From positions 124,001-188,000 of the forward strand of contig CALMNL010000005.1 of the NCBI GenBank assembly GCA_937868765.1: a DNA stretch of 64,000 nucleotides, in the 5' to 3' direction. Numbering within the stretch: position 1 is the stretch's first letter; each line of letters begins with the position of its first letter. Shown here piece after piece: positions 43,371-51,470 of this stretch. Below the pieces are notes generated by a model. The model was not told the origin of the DNA, searched no databases, and worked only from the letters and a program-made list of their open reading frames with translations. Both the position numbers and the translations under genes were made by a program. This DNA is from an uncultured Desulfatitalea sp. (GTDB taxonomy: Bacteria > Desulfobacterota > Desulfobacteria > Desulfobacterales > Desulfosarcinaceae).

Positions 43371-43914
43371 CACCCCTCCTGCAAAGGATCAGATATTGGT
43401 AGAGTTTGGTCCATCCGGATGGATCGACCGTAACGCAGCCCGCGCTCACCGAGCCGGTATGAAGGTAGCGATCATTATTACCAGGTACTGCATTGCCGTT
43501 CCCGAGATAAAGCCAGCTTTTCGCATAGGATGATTGCGCCATGTACATGGCCCCGAGGGAATGGGGAAAGTCTGGTATCTGGATTGGGTGCGCCCCAACT
43601 GGAATAGGATTACGGGCATGCGTAACGGCTTTGACCTGCCCACCAGGGTATGTGATCAACTCCCTTGTAAGATTGAACTGAATGTTGGCCGCCGTTCGAT
43701 ACGCCGGGGTGCCGGGCTTGAGGTTCCCTGCTTTGACAGAGAATTTTTTACCACGTTCGACCCCTTCCAGAACTTTAAAATGGTCCCTGCCGTTTTCGGT
43801 ATCATCAAGTTCGGCCTGGGTATATTCGGGGATTGCTACAACTACTCCGGACGGCTCACGTTTGACATTCAGCCAGCCATCCGTACCTCCAATTGCATAC
43901 CTTTTTTCTGGCAT
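43255..43914 (-). CDS. L,D-transpeptidase-like protein, probable T6SS effector
   Basis: 219 residues without a signal peptide. H152-T-G-S-V-S157-A-G159-C160-V matches the YkuD/DUF2778 active-site pattern H-x4-S-x-G-C, with C160 as nucleophile. DUF2778 includes Tlde1, a T6SS effector that alters peptidoglycan. Lack of a signal peptide fits delivery by Hcp rather than Sec export. The family-like part ends at about residue 191 (G-T-I-V-V); the last 28 residues are read in the overlap with the next gene's signal peptide. AAGGAG lies before the ATG. Confidence 0.7.
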   Translation of the reverse strand: MPEKRYAIGGTDGWLNVKREPSGVVVAIPEYTQAELDDTENGRDHFKVLEGVERGKKFSVKAGNLKPGTPAYRTAANIQFNLTRELITYPGGQVKAVTHARNPIPVGAHPIQIPDFPHSLGAMYMAQSSYAKSWLYLGNGNAVPGNNDRYLHTGSVSAGCVTVDPSGWTKLYQYLILCRRGDGKTVGTIVVVPWCPLVRMCFGTREDDRARLLDCGTSR

Positions 43915-44195
43915 TTTGTCTCCTTTGGATATTATTGCGAAGGAGCAATTAAAGCAATTTGCTATAAAGGCAAGACGCTTTGATTAAACTGTTCGGTTAC
44001 GCCGCGGTCCAAGCCGATGCAGAAAATTGACGAAGCGTATCGTATCTTGCGTTTAATTTTTATTTGTCGAGTAAAAGAGGCGACAGAGAGAAGAGGGGAC
44101 TACAGCTTATCCGGTAGTGTCGCACATCTCATCTGAAAAAGTGTGGAAACACCTAGACCATAAAAAGCTTTACTGTCAACAGGTATAAGGAATTT

Positions 44196-44414
44196 TCAAA
44201 AGCTCCTCACGATATTCGCCGAATATCGAGTCGGGCCTCGATTGACCGGTAAAATTTTGACGTTTGCTTCTTGATGGACGGTGGGCTCTTTGCGTCCGGT
44301 TGGAATCAGCGTATATGGATTTTGGTCAATATGCGGAACAAAGGCCCATATGAAGCGTCCCCGCTCGAAGCCGCGGTTTTCATCCACGACCCACCATGGG
44401 TCCGGTGCGATCAT
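44196..44414 (-). CDS. Small protein downstream of Panacea-like antitoxin
   Basis: 72 residues from an ATG at 44414; a longer frame from a TTG at 44510 would overlap the Panacea-like gene by 80 bases. The sequence contains G-R-F-I-W-A-F-V-P-H-I-D-Q-N-P-Y-T-L-I-P-T-G-R-K-E-P-T. I do not recognise a domain with confidence. It begins 16 bases after the antitoxin-like gene, so it is the obvious toxin candidate, perhaps truncated at its 3' end. Confidence 0.4.
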   Translation of the reverse strand: MIAPDPWWVVDENRGFERGRFIWAFVPHIDQNPYTLIPTGRKEPTVHQEANVKILPVNRGPTRYSANIVRSF

Positions 44415-44430
44415 GGACTGCAATGAGACA

Positions 44431-45021
44431 TCAGGATGAACCAGGGTCGGACCTCGCCTTTGACTTCCATATATCTTCCGAGAAGGATGCCCGATAGTCA
44501 CCAGGGTCAATGCTTTCGCCTACCGCGGCATCGAGCTGCTCCAAACCTTGAAAGAAAATTTCATCGTAACGGGGTGCCGTGTATTTGAATTTGGGTTGTA
44601 CCCTGGTGCTCAATCTTTCCTTCAGCTTGGATTTCAACTGCGAAAGCTGTTCGCTTCTCTTCTTTTCCTGCCGTCGGGTAAGTGGTTCGTATTCAGTGGC
44701 CGGCGCCGTCTCCACGGGAGCAGTTTCTGTTTTGGCAAGTTTAAAATCCAAGGGGTCTCCCGGTGTCGCATTGAGCATGGACCGCAATGCAGGCTCGAGT
44801 CTTTGAAAGGCCTCTTGGCAATAGGGGCCATGGTGGTGAAAACGCCAGGGCAAACCGGTATATGTTCGCCCCTCATGGGAGGCGGCATAGGCAAGATCCG
44901 ACAAGTAAAGATATTTGATTAGGTGAATCGGCCCCAACTCGCGATCAAAGGCTTCATCCTTCTGGCCCGCAACCAGGACGATATATTGGATCAGCTTGTC
45001 GATTTTTGATATTTCAATCAT
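44431..45021 (-). CDS. Panacea/SocA-like domain protein (probable antitoxin)
   Basis: 196 residues. Residues 28-75 hold the Panacea-type pattern: L-G-P-I-H-L-I-K-Y-L-Y-L-S-D-L-A, then G-L-P-W-R-F-H-H-H-G-P-Y-C-Q-E. Residues 98-150 are charged and Pro/Ala-rich, probably a linker. Panacea domains neutralise many unrelated toxins when fused or encoded next to them. Here it is followed by a 72-residue gene. The region is AT-richer than neighbours, consistent with transfer. Confidence 0.6.
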   Translation of the reverse strand: MIEISKIDKLIQYIVLVAGQKDEAFDRELGPIHLIKYLYLSDLAYAASHEGRTYTGLPWRFHHHGPYCQEAFQRLEPALRSMLNATPGDPLDFKLAKTETAPVETAPATEYEPLTRRQEKKRSEQLSQLKSKLKERLSTRVQPKFKYTAPRYDEIFFQGLEQLDAAVGESIDPGDYRASFSEDIWKSKARSDPGSS

Positions 45022-45287
45022 TTTATATGCTTAATAATGGCTTGCAGTGAAGAACCGTTTTCAGAGACCGCAATATACATATTGGCTGAAAACCCATCAA
45101 CCTGCGTGAACCAATGCAGGGCGATTCCCTCTTTGTGGTTTCATTGATGTTTCTTTGGGGTTATTTTTGGCAAAGGGGCACTTATTGGGAAGTTGCTGAT
45201 TTTGTTATTTTGGTATCGGCCCCTTCATGCTTCTTTTTCTAACTCAACGTTGTTTAGAATGTGTCCGTACTTTTCAGCAGCGTGATT

Positions 45288-46916
45288 CTAAACCGTGTAC
45301 AGCACCACCAGACACCGCGTCGGTTGAGTCGACAAGCTCTTGAGCTTGTGCGGCACGTCCGAGTTGAAGTGGATCGATTCGCCGGGTTTGAGGGTGTGCT
45401 CCTTGGCGTCGAGGGTCAGGCCCAGGTCGCCTTCCAGGACGTAGATGAACTCTTCGCCTTCGTGCTTGTAGGCCACGGGTTTGTGGTCGCGCTGGGCTTC
45501 GATGGTGATCATGAAGGCGCGCAGGTGGCTGTTGGCCGCCTCGGGGGTGAGGGTGACGTAGCTGTAGGCCTGGGTGCGCTGGTAGTAAGCCTGGGCGCGG
45601 CGGTCGCGCAGGACGGCGCGCTCTTCCTTGCGCAGGAAGGTGCCGGGGTCGATCTTCATGGCCTGGGCCATGCCGAGGATGAAGCTCACGGGCGGGGAGA
45701 GTTTGTCTTCTTCGACATGGGCGATAAACTCCGGCGTCTGGCCGGTGGCGTGGGCCAGGTCGGCCTGGCTCCAGTTGCGGGCTTCGCGCAGTTGGCGCAC
45801 GATGGCGCCGAAGCCGGCCTTGGGGGCTTCTTCTGTTTCGGACGGCGTGAGGGCGCAGGTGGCGTCGGCCAGCCGGCGCAGGGCGCTCTGTTGGGCGCGC
45901 TGGTTGAGGATGGGCAGCAATGTCTTCGCGTCGGCCACGATGCCGATGTCGGCGATCTGGAAGATGGGGGCCGCGGGGTCGCGGTCGATGGCCACGATGG
46001 TTTCGGACTCCATGATGCCGGCGGTGTACTGCACAGCCCCCGAGGTGCCGGCGGAGACCAGCAGCCTGGGCCGCACCGTCTTGCCGGTCTGGCCGATGAG
46101 GCGCTCTTCGTCCACCCAGTGGTTCATCACCGGCGGACGGGTGGCGCCCACTTCGCCGCCCAGGGCCCCGGCCAGCTCGCGCACCAGGCCGAAGCCCTGC
46201 ATGTCGCCCAGGCCGGCGCCGCCCACCACCACGGTTTCGGCCTCTTCCAGGCGCTTGCCTTCCTCCGACTCCAGCCCGCGCTGCACCAGGCTCAACCCCT
46301 CGGGCAGGGCGATGCGGGAGAGGGCGATGGTTTCGATGCGGCCCACGGCGCTGGGATTGACCGGGATCTGCACCCCGTGGGGCGGCACGGTGACGAAGGC
46401 AGTGGGCCAGCCGTCGGCCAGGACGATGTCGGCCAGGATCTGGCCGCCCCAGGCCGGGCAGCGGCCCACGAAGCGGCCGTTTTCGATGAGCGGTGCGACG
46501 CAGTCGGCGATGAGGCCGGCCTGGCAGCGCTGGGCGCCGATGGCCGCGGTCTCGCGGCCGAAGTCGTTGAGCGGCAGGAAGATCAGCCAGGGTTTGCGCT
46601 GCTGGACGAAGTCGGCCAGCACGCGGGCGTAAAGGTCGGCCCGCGGCGCGGCCAGCAGGGGATGGGTCAGGCAGTAGACCGTCTGGGCGCCGATGGCTGC
46701 GGCCTGGGCGGCGGCCTCTTTCAAGCCGACGCAGGCACCGGGATCGTTCAGCGGCGAGGCCGCGGGCGTGCCTTCGGGGGCGCCGATGAGGATCATGCTC
46801 ACGGCCGCATCGGCCTCCTTGGCCACCGTCAGGGCCTTGACCAGCACCTTTTGGCTGGCGCGCCACTGCTGGGCGGTGCGCAGGTCGCCGAATGTCCAGA
46901 TCTCTGCTCTGCTCAT
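45288..46916 (-). CDS. etfA: ETF alpha subunit fused to XRE helix-turn-helix and cupin domains
   Basis: 542 residues in one uninterrupted frame. 1-345 is an electron transfer flavoprotein alpha subunit with the FAD-binding segment S-A-G-T-S-G-A-V-Q-Y at 288-297 and D-I-G-I-V-A-D at 323-329. About 368-425 is an XRE helix-turn-helix (N-W-S-Q-A-D-L-A-H-A-T-G-Q-T-P-E-F-I), and about 455-540 a cupin (H-E-G-E-E-F-I-Y-V-L-E-G near 485). XRE-cupin proteins are ligand-sensing repressors. The start at 46916 overlaps etfB by 4 bases. Either the ETF also regulates genes or the fused part senses redox or acyl-CoA state. Confidence 0.85.
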   Translation of the reverse strand: MSRAEIWTFGDLRTAQQWRASQKVLVKALTVAKEADAAVSMILIGAPEGTPAASPLNDPGACVGLKEAAAQAAAIGAQTVYCLTHPLLAAPRADLYARVLADFVQQRKPWLIFLPLNDFGRETAAIGAQRCQAGLIADCVAPLIENGRFVGRCPAWGGQILADIVLADGWPTAFVTVPPHGVQIPVNPSAVGRIETIALSRIALPEGLSLVQRGLESEEGKRLEEAETVVVGGAGLGDMQGFGLVRELAGALGGEVGATRPPVMNHWVDEERLIGQTGKTVRPRLLVSAGTSGAVQYTAGIMESETIVAIDRDPAAPIFQIADIGIVADAKTLLPILNQRAQQSALRRLADATCALTPSETEEAPKAGFGAIVRQLREARNWSQADLAHATGQTPEFIAHVEEDKLSPPVSFILGMAQAMKIDPGTFLRKEERAVLRDRRAQAYYQRTQAYSYVTLTPEAANSHLRAFMITIEAQRDHKPVAYKHEGEEFIYVLEGDLGLTLDAKEHTLKPGESIHFNSDVPHKLKSLSTQPTRCLVVLYTV

Positions 46917-47692
46917 GATCCCATCAATCCTTTGGCGGTCAGAATTTCCACCAGGGCCTCGACCTGATCCCTGGGTTCGCCGCTCAGCATGCGGCAACTG
47001 CGTTTGCGCACGATCTTCTGCAACTTGGCCACCCGGGTGGGCGATCCGGCCAGGCCGGCGCGGTCGGCGGCGATGCCCAGGTCCGAGAGCCGCCAGGTTT
47101 GTACGTCCAGATGGTCGTGGGCCTGGGCGATGCCGCCCAGGGGAATCGATCGCGGCGCATAGAAGCGGGGATGGATGGTCACCGCCGCCGGTACGCTCAC
47201 CCGCCACAGCTCCTGCCAGTCGTCCATCAGGCGCGTCAGCTCCCAGGCCTTTTCCCGGGGATTCATCTGCTTGACGCCGGAGACGAAGGGAATTTCCAAT
47301 AAGGTGGCGGTCTGGGGGCCCACCTGGCCGGTGTCGCTATCCGAGGTGCGCGTGCCGAAGAAGACGAAGGCAAAGGGCGCCAGGCGCTGGACCGCCGCGG
47401 CCAGCACCCGGGCGGTGACCAGGGTGTCCGAGCCGGCCAGGGCCGGGTCGCAGATCAAGACGGCGCGGTCGGCGCCCATGGCCCGGGCTTCGGCCAGGGC
47501 CTCGACGCCCACGGGCGGCCCCATGGAAAGGGCGGTCACCGTGCCGCCCAGCGTCTCCTTGAGGCGCAGGGCCGCCTCCAGGGCCGGGCGGTCGAAGGGA
47601 TTCAACTCGCTGTTCTCCGGCGTGCGGCGGCCGACGCCGTCAGGCGCGGTCCGCACCACCGATTTGATGCACACGATGCTGTGGAGGGCCAT
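46913..47692 (-). CDS. etfB: Electron transfer flavoprotein beta subunit
   Basis: 259 residues with the EtfB fold: N-P-F-D-R-P-A-L-E-A-A-L-R-L near 31, G-A-D-R-A-V-L-I near 73, and F-G-T-R-T-S-D-S-D-T-G-Q-V-G-P near 108, which binds the nucleotide. It takes electrons from acyl-CoA dehydrogenases. Start at 47692 gives the usual N-terminus M-A-L-H-S-I-V-C-I-K. It lies 11 bases after the acyl-CoA dehydrogenase stop, in one operon with the ETF alpha fusion. Confidence 0.92.
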   Translation of the reverse strand: MALHSIVCIKSVVRTAPDGVGRRTPENSELNPFDRPALEAALRLKETLGGTVTALSMGPPVGVEALAEARAMGADRAVLICDPALAGSDTLVTARVLAAAVQRLAPFAFVFFGTRTSDSDTGQVGPQTATLLEIPFVSGVKQMNPREKAWELTRLMDDWQELWRVSVPAAVTIHPRFYAPRSIPLGGIAQAHDHLDVQTWRLSDLGIAADRAGLAGSPTRVAKLQKIVRKRSCRMLSGEPRDQVEALVEILTAKGLMGS

Positions 47693-47703
47693 TTGTCTAC
47701 CTT

Positions 47704-48852
47704 TCACTGTCCCGCCAATACTTCCCGGGCGATGACCATGCGGTGCACTTCGGAAGTGCCTTCGTAGATGCGCGTCACCCGGGCATCGCGGTAGTAACGC
47801 TCCACGGCATAGGCCTTGGAGTAGCCGTAGCCGCCGTGGATCTGCACGGCGAGATCGGTGACCAGGCAGGCCGCCTCGGCCGCGAAGAGCTTGGCCTGGG
47901 CCGCGGCTTTGCCCACCGGCGCGCCCTGGTCCTTGAGCGAGGCCGCGCGGTAGACCAGCAGTCGCGCCGCATCCACCTGGGTGGCCATGTCGGCGATCAT
48001 CATCTGGATCGCCTGGTGGCGGCCGATGGGCACGCCGAACTGCTGGCGCTGGTTGGCGTAACGCACCGCTTCCTCCAGGGCCGCCTGGGCGATGCCCAGG
48101 GCCTGGGCCGCGATGCCGATGCGGCCGGTGTCCAGGGCGGCCAGGCCGATGGCCAGCCCCTGGCCGGGGCGGCCGAGCAGGTTCTCCCTGGGCACCTGGC
48201 AGTCGTAGAGCCGGATGGACGAGACCGGGTTGGCGCGCATGCCGCACAGGTCCTCCAGGTCGCCCACCACGAAGCCCTTGGTGCCGCGCTCGGCCACCAC
48301 CACGCTGATGCCTTTGCGGCCGGCGGAAGGATCGGTGCGGGCGAAGATCAGGCAGATGTCGGCGATGCCGCCGTTGGTCACGAAGACCTTGTTGGCGTTG
48401 ACCCGCCAGCTGCCGTCTTCGGGCAGGGCCGTGGCCGTGATGGCGCTGGCGTCCGAGCCCACGTTGGGTTCGGTGAGGCAGAAGGCGCCGATCTTCTTGC
48501 CGCTGGCCAGGTCCGGCACCCAGCGTTGGTGCTGTTCGCGGTTGCCGAAGGCCAGGATGGGGTAGAGGGCCACGCTGTTGTGCACGCTCAGGCACAGGCC
48601 GATGGAGGCGCTCACCCGGGAGATCTCTTCGATGGTGACGGCGTAGCTGATGCTGTCCAGGCCGGCGCCGCCCAGTTCGGCGGGCGCCTGGATGCCGAAG
48701 TAGCCCAGGCGCCCCATCTTCTCCATCACTTCCCAGGGGAAGCGGGCCTCCTGATCGATCTCGGCGGCGATGGGGCGCAGCTCCTGCTCGCAAAAGGCGC
48801 GCACGGTGCGCCGCAGCACACGGTGCTTGGCATTCAAAAAGGGTTCGCTCAT
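47704..48852 (-). CDS. Acyl-CoA dehydrogenase (short-chain/butyryl type)
   Basis: 382 residues. The signatures are F-C-L-T-E-P-N-V-G-S-D-A near 116, V-F-V-T-N-G-G near 150, R-Q-Q-F-G-V-P-I-G and the catalytic E364 in Y-E-G-T-S-E-V-H. Length and motifs suit short-chain acyl-CoA dehydrogenases. First gene of a three-gene operon with etfB and the etfA fusion, so it probably feeds that ETF directly. Confidence 0.92.
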   Translation of the reverse strand: MSEPFLNAKHRVLRRTVRAFCEQELRPIAAEIDQEARFPWEVMEKMGRLGYFGIQAPAELGGAGLDSISYAVTIEEISRVSASIGLCLSVHNSVALYPILAFGNREQHQRWVPDLASGKKIGAFCLTEPNVGSDASAITATALPEDGSWRVNANKVFVTNGGIADICLIFARTDPSAGRKGISVVVAERGTKGFVVGDLEDLCGMRANPVSSIRLYDCQVPRENLLGRPGQGLAIGLAALDTGRIGIAAQALGIAQAALEEAVRYANQRQQFGVPIGRHQAIQMMIADMATQVDAARLLVYRAASLKDQGAPVGKAAAQAKLFAAEAACLVTDLAVQIHGGYGYSKAYAVERYYRDARVTRIYEGTSEVHRMVIAREVLAGQ

Positions 48853-49199
48853 GGGGACCTTTTCCTGGGGACCGCCGCGACGCGGCGGGGTTTGAATGGG
48901 CGGGACATTACCCGTTCCGGCCGCCGTTGTAAATACTTGATTGGCGCTTGCCCAGTTGCGTCAAAATACCAGCCGAAACCGTCAGTTGCGCGGCTGCGGG
49001 CGACCCGGTGAAAGGCCCCGCGACCGGTGCCGTGCGTCCCTGGAAAGTCAAAACACCTTATTTATCGGCCCCTGGTCCGTCGGCCAGCCGCTCCAAGGCT
49101 CGGGCTGAGTTGGCTTGCTTTTTGCTCAACATTGCCAGTGCGGCCGGAAACTCCGGCGCCGGCCGCTTTCGATGTTTGCCGCAGAAAGTATGAGACGCC
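48853..49199. other. Divergent intergenic region with 17-bp palindrome
   Basis: A perfect inverted repeat with 8-bp GC arms and one central base spans 48872-48888, 20 bases ahead of the acyl-CoA dehydrogenase start. It could be a hairpin in the leader or an operator, for example for the XRE-cupin part of the EtfA fusion. No promoter or small gene is convincing in the rest. Confidence 0.4.
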
Positions 49200-50297
49200 A
49201 TGCGCCCAAGGGTTTTCCGCACCTTGTTTTTGCTCCTGATCTGCCCGTGGGCAGTCGCTCCGCCGCCCGCCGTGGCCAATCCCACCCGGGCTGTCTTCGA
49301 TACCGACCGCCTGCTGGCCTACATCCAGAGCGAAAACCGCGAGGAGCCGCTGCTCCTGCTCAACGACGGCACCGGCGAATTCGACCCGCGGCTCAACCAG
49401 GCCAATCGGGACTATCTAAACGAAAACAATGGGTTGCTTGCCCAGATCCAGGAGCGGCTGGCGGCCGCAAAGGTATCCTGGCGCCTGGCCGGTTCGTCCA
49501 AGCGGCTGCTGGTGGTGCCGGAAAAACGCGAAGAGTATGCCGTGCTTTTCGAGCAGTATTGCCGGGAGTCCGTGGCCTACGCCCTGGCCGTCACGCAACT
49601 GCCCAATCCCTATGCGGCCATCGCCACCTTGCGCGAGCCGCCGGCGACGCCCGCGGTTTCGGCCGCCCAGGGGGTGACGGCCTATGTGGTCCACAACATC
49701 GCTGACGAATACATCGAGGAGTACCTTTTCTTCGACCAGGCCAACGATCAGACGATGATCAAAATCAAGCTGAGCAATCGCGTATTCACCGGCCGTATCG
49801 GATCGTATACGTCGCGCCTTACCTTCGGCGAGCAGCAACATATCGAATTCGTCCACGATCCCTACACCCTCTGGCAGAACAGCGCCAAGAACCCGGTCAA
49901 CGTCCTGGTGGCGCCCGTCGAGGAGACCTTGCATATCGATCTGCGGGCCGCCACCGAGTCGGCCATCCGCCAGACGCTGCGTCAGGCGCCGCCCAGGAAC
50001 CTGGACGAGGTGCGGCAGGTGGTGGATGAGTGGATGGCCGTGGAAGAGGCTATCGTCGGCGGCCTGGTGGCCCGTTTGATGCCCGATATCTTTGCCCGGC
50101 TGCTATCCGGGCCGCTGCAAAAAGAGATGACCGAGTCCCTGGCCCAGCGGCAGGTGCATGCGCAGTACCGCTATCTGGAACAGGGCGTGCGCCTGGTGGG
50201 CGAACTGGGCGTGCGGCCGGCCATTGAACTGTACACGTCCGAACCGGCGCGTTTCCGCCAGATGGTCCAATCGGCGGAAATCGCCGCTTCTCTTTAG
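49200..50297 (+). CDS. Secreted protein of unknown function
   Basis: 365 residues with a signal peptide (hydrophobic 8-22, cleavage near A-V-A-N). No family recognised. It contains A-Y-V-V-H-N-I-A-D-E-Y-I-E-E-Y-L-F-F near 161 and V-A-P-V-E-E-T-L-H near 236, which could be an altered metal-binding pair, but the pattern is not a standard peptidase motif. Monocistronic, between divergent and convergent neighbours. Confidence 0.7.
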   Translation: MRPRVFRTLFLLLICPWAVAPPPAVANPTRAVFDTDRLLAYIQSENREEPLLLLNDGTGEFDPRLNQANRDYLNENNGLLAQIQERLAAAKVSWRLAGSSKRLLVVPEKREEYAVLFEQYCRESVAYALAVTQLPNPYAAIATLREPPATPAVSAAQGVTAYVVHNIADEYIEEYLFFDQANDQTMIKIKLSNRVFTGRIGSYTSRLTFGEQQHIEFVHDPYTLWQNSAKNPVNVLVAPVEETLHIDLRAATESAIRQTLRQAPPRNLDEVRQVVDEWMAVEEAIVGGLVARLMPDIFARLLSGPLQKEMTESLAQRQVHAQYRYLEQGVRLVGELGVRPAIELYTSEPARFRQMVQSAEIAASL

Positions 50298-50350
50298 AAA
50301 AGGGTTTCTGGATGTTTGGGATAACGTGTCGAACGGGAAATAAAATGCAA

Positions 50351-50379
50351 GGGACGCCGGCGGCGGTCACCGGCGTCCC
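50351..50379 (-). terminator. Terminator of the CheY gene
   Basis: Perfect 10-bp arms (50351-50360 with 50370-50379) and a 9-base loop. On the minus strand it is followed by TTGCATTTTATTT, making it a good rho-independent terminator for the CheY gene; it may also stop the convergent gene. Confidence 0.7.
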
Positions 50380-50394
50380 GTTGGCAGCGGAAGG

Positions 50395-50775
50395 CTATTC
50401 GACGGCGATGAGTTTCAGGATGGCCTTGGCTCGGTCCAGCAGTTGATCCCCCTTGAACGGTTTAACCACGTAGTCGCGCACGCCCATCTTGACGATCTTC
50501 ATCACGTTCTCTTTGCCCGATTCGGCGGTGAGCATGATGACCGGAATGTTCTTGAGATCTTTCTCGGCTTTGAGCTTGGCCAGCATTTCGATGCCAGTCA
50601 TCACCGGCATGGTGATGTCCAGGATGATCAGGTCGGGTTTCTCCTTGGCGGCGATGGCCAGACCCTCAACTCCGTTTTCACCTTCGAAAAGCTCGCAGTT
50701 GTAAGGCGCGAACGCTTTTTTCACGATCATCCGGATGGTCTTACTGTCATCCACCGTCAATATTTTATAGGCCAT
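50395..50775 (-). CDS. cheY: CheY-like single-domain response regulator
   Basis: 126 residues, receiver domain only. Acidic pocket D9-D10, phospho-acceptor D53 (I-L-D-I-T-M-P), Thr in M-L-T-A-E-S and Lys in V-V-K-P-F are all present. AGGAGG lies seven bases before the ATG. A sigma-28-like promoter upstream suggests that it is expressed with flagellar genes and controls the motor; other CheY-like signalling roles are possible. Confidence 0.9.
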   Translation of the reverse strand: MAYKILTVDDSKTIRMIVKKAFAPYNCELFEGENGVEGLAIAAKEKPDLIILDITMPVMTGIEMLAKLKAEKDLKNIPVIMLTAESGKENVMKIVKMGVRDYVVKPFKGDQLLDRAKAILKLIAVE

Positions 50776-50855
50776 TTGGTTCCTCCTAAAAATTCACCAT
50801 CTCACAGTCATGGCACCAGGCGCGATCGGCGGCCCCGGGCGCGCGGTCATATTGT

Positions 50856-50882
50856 TTAACGGCAATTCCGGGGATTTCTTTA
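50856..50882 (-). promoter_or_regulatory. Sigma-28 (FliA)-like promoter of cheY
   Basis: On the minus strand TAAAGAAA (50875-50882), an 11-base spacer and GCCGTTAA (50856-50863). The consensus is TAAAGTTT-N11-GCCGATAA, so the -35 core and seven of eight -10 bases match. The leader before the cheY ATG would be about 75 bases. Confidence 0.6.
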
Positions 50883-50934
50883 GATCTTTTCTAAGGTTTG
50901 CGAAAAATAAACAATATAAGCGGGATAGGGCCGT

Positions 50935-51354
50935 TCAAAATTTCATGGCGCGGTGGACCCGCTCCAGGATTTCCGCTTTGGTGTACAGCCGGCCCTGGTC
51001 GATGCCGGGGCATTCCCGGTGCAGGGCGCACCAGCTCTTTTCGGATCGTATGTTACTGAACCAAAAGGGATAACTGCTGCACTGGACGGGGCGTACGGGG
51101 TAGATGGCGCACCCCTGGTCGTAAAAATGGCAGCTGCCGTTGGGGTCTTCCCGGATGCTGTAGCTCCCCTTGAACGGATAGAGGTGGTTTTCGATCAAAC
51201 GCTCCGAGGGCATGCCCAGGTAGGCGGCCATGGGCGCGATCTCCTCCGGGCCCACGTAGATCGTGCCGGATTCACCCGTGCAGCATCGACCGCAGCGCTG
51301 GCATTCGAAGCGCAGGCCCTGGTCGAAGAAGTAGGCGCGATCGAAAAAGTCCAT
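50935..51354 (-). CDS. YkgJ-family cysteine cluster protein
   Basis: 139 residues. The pattern C-Q-R-C-G-R-C-C near 20, later C-H-F-Y-D-Q-G-C-A-I-Y-P-V-R-P-V-Q-C-S-S-Y-P-F and C-A-L-H-R-E-C-P-G identifies the family, thought to bind zinc or Fe-S. Function unknown. ATG at 51354 is preferred over an in-frame ATG 33 codons upstream because it begins just before the conserved part. Confidence 0.8.
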   Translation of the reverse strand: MDFFDRAYFFDQGLRFECQRCGRCCTGESGTIYVGPEEIAPMAAYLGMPSERLIENHLYPFKGSYSIREDPNGSCHFYDQGCAIYPVRPVQCSSYPFWFSNIRSEKSWCALHRECPGIDQGRLYTKAEILERVHRAMKF

Positions 51355-51470
51355 GTCGCCAGGGTAGCCTTCCGGCAGTGGTTTTACAAGCAGAATAGAT
51401 GCGTTATCTTGTCGCGACCGTGCGGGCCAGCTCCGGCGGACGATGGATTTCACAAGGATAGGGGAAAGCC

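Noticed and set aside
45261-46967. Open frame antisense to the ETF alpha fusion
   Set aside because: Composition is artefactual, and the opposite strand encodes recognisable ETF, helix-turn-helix and cupin domains.
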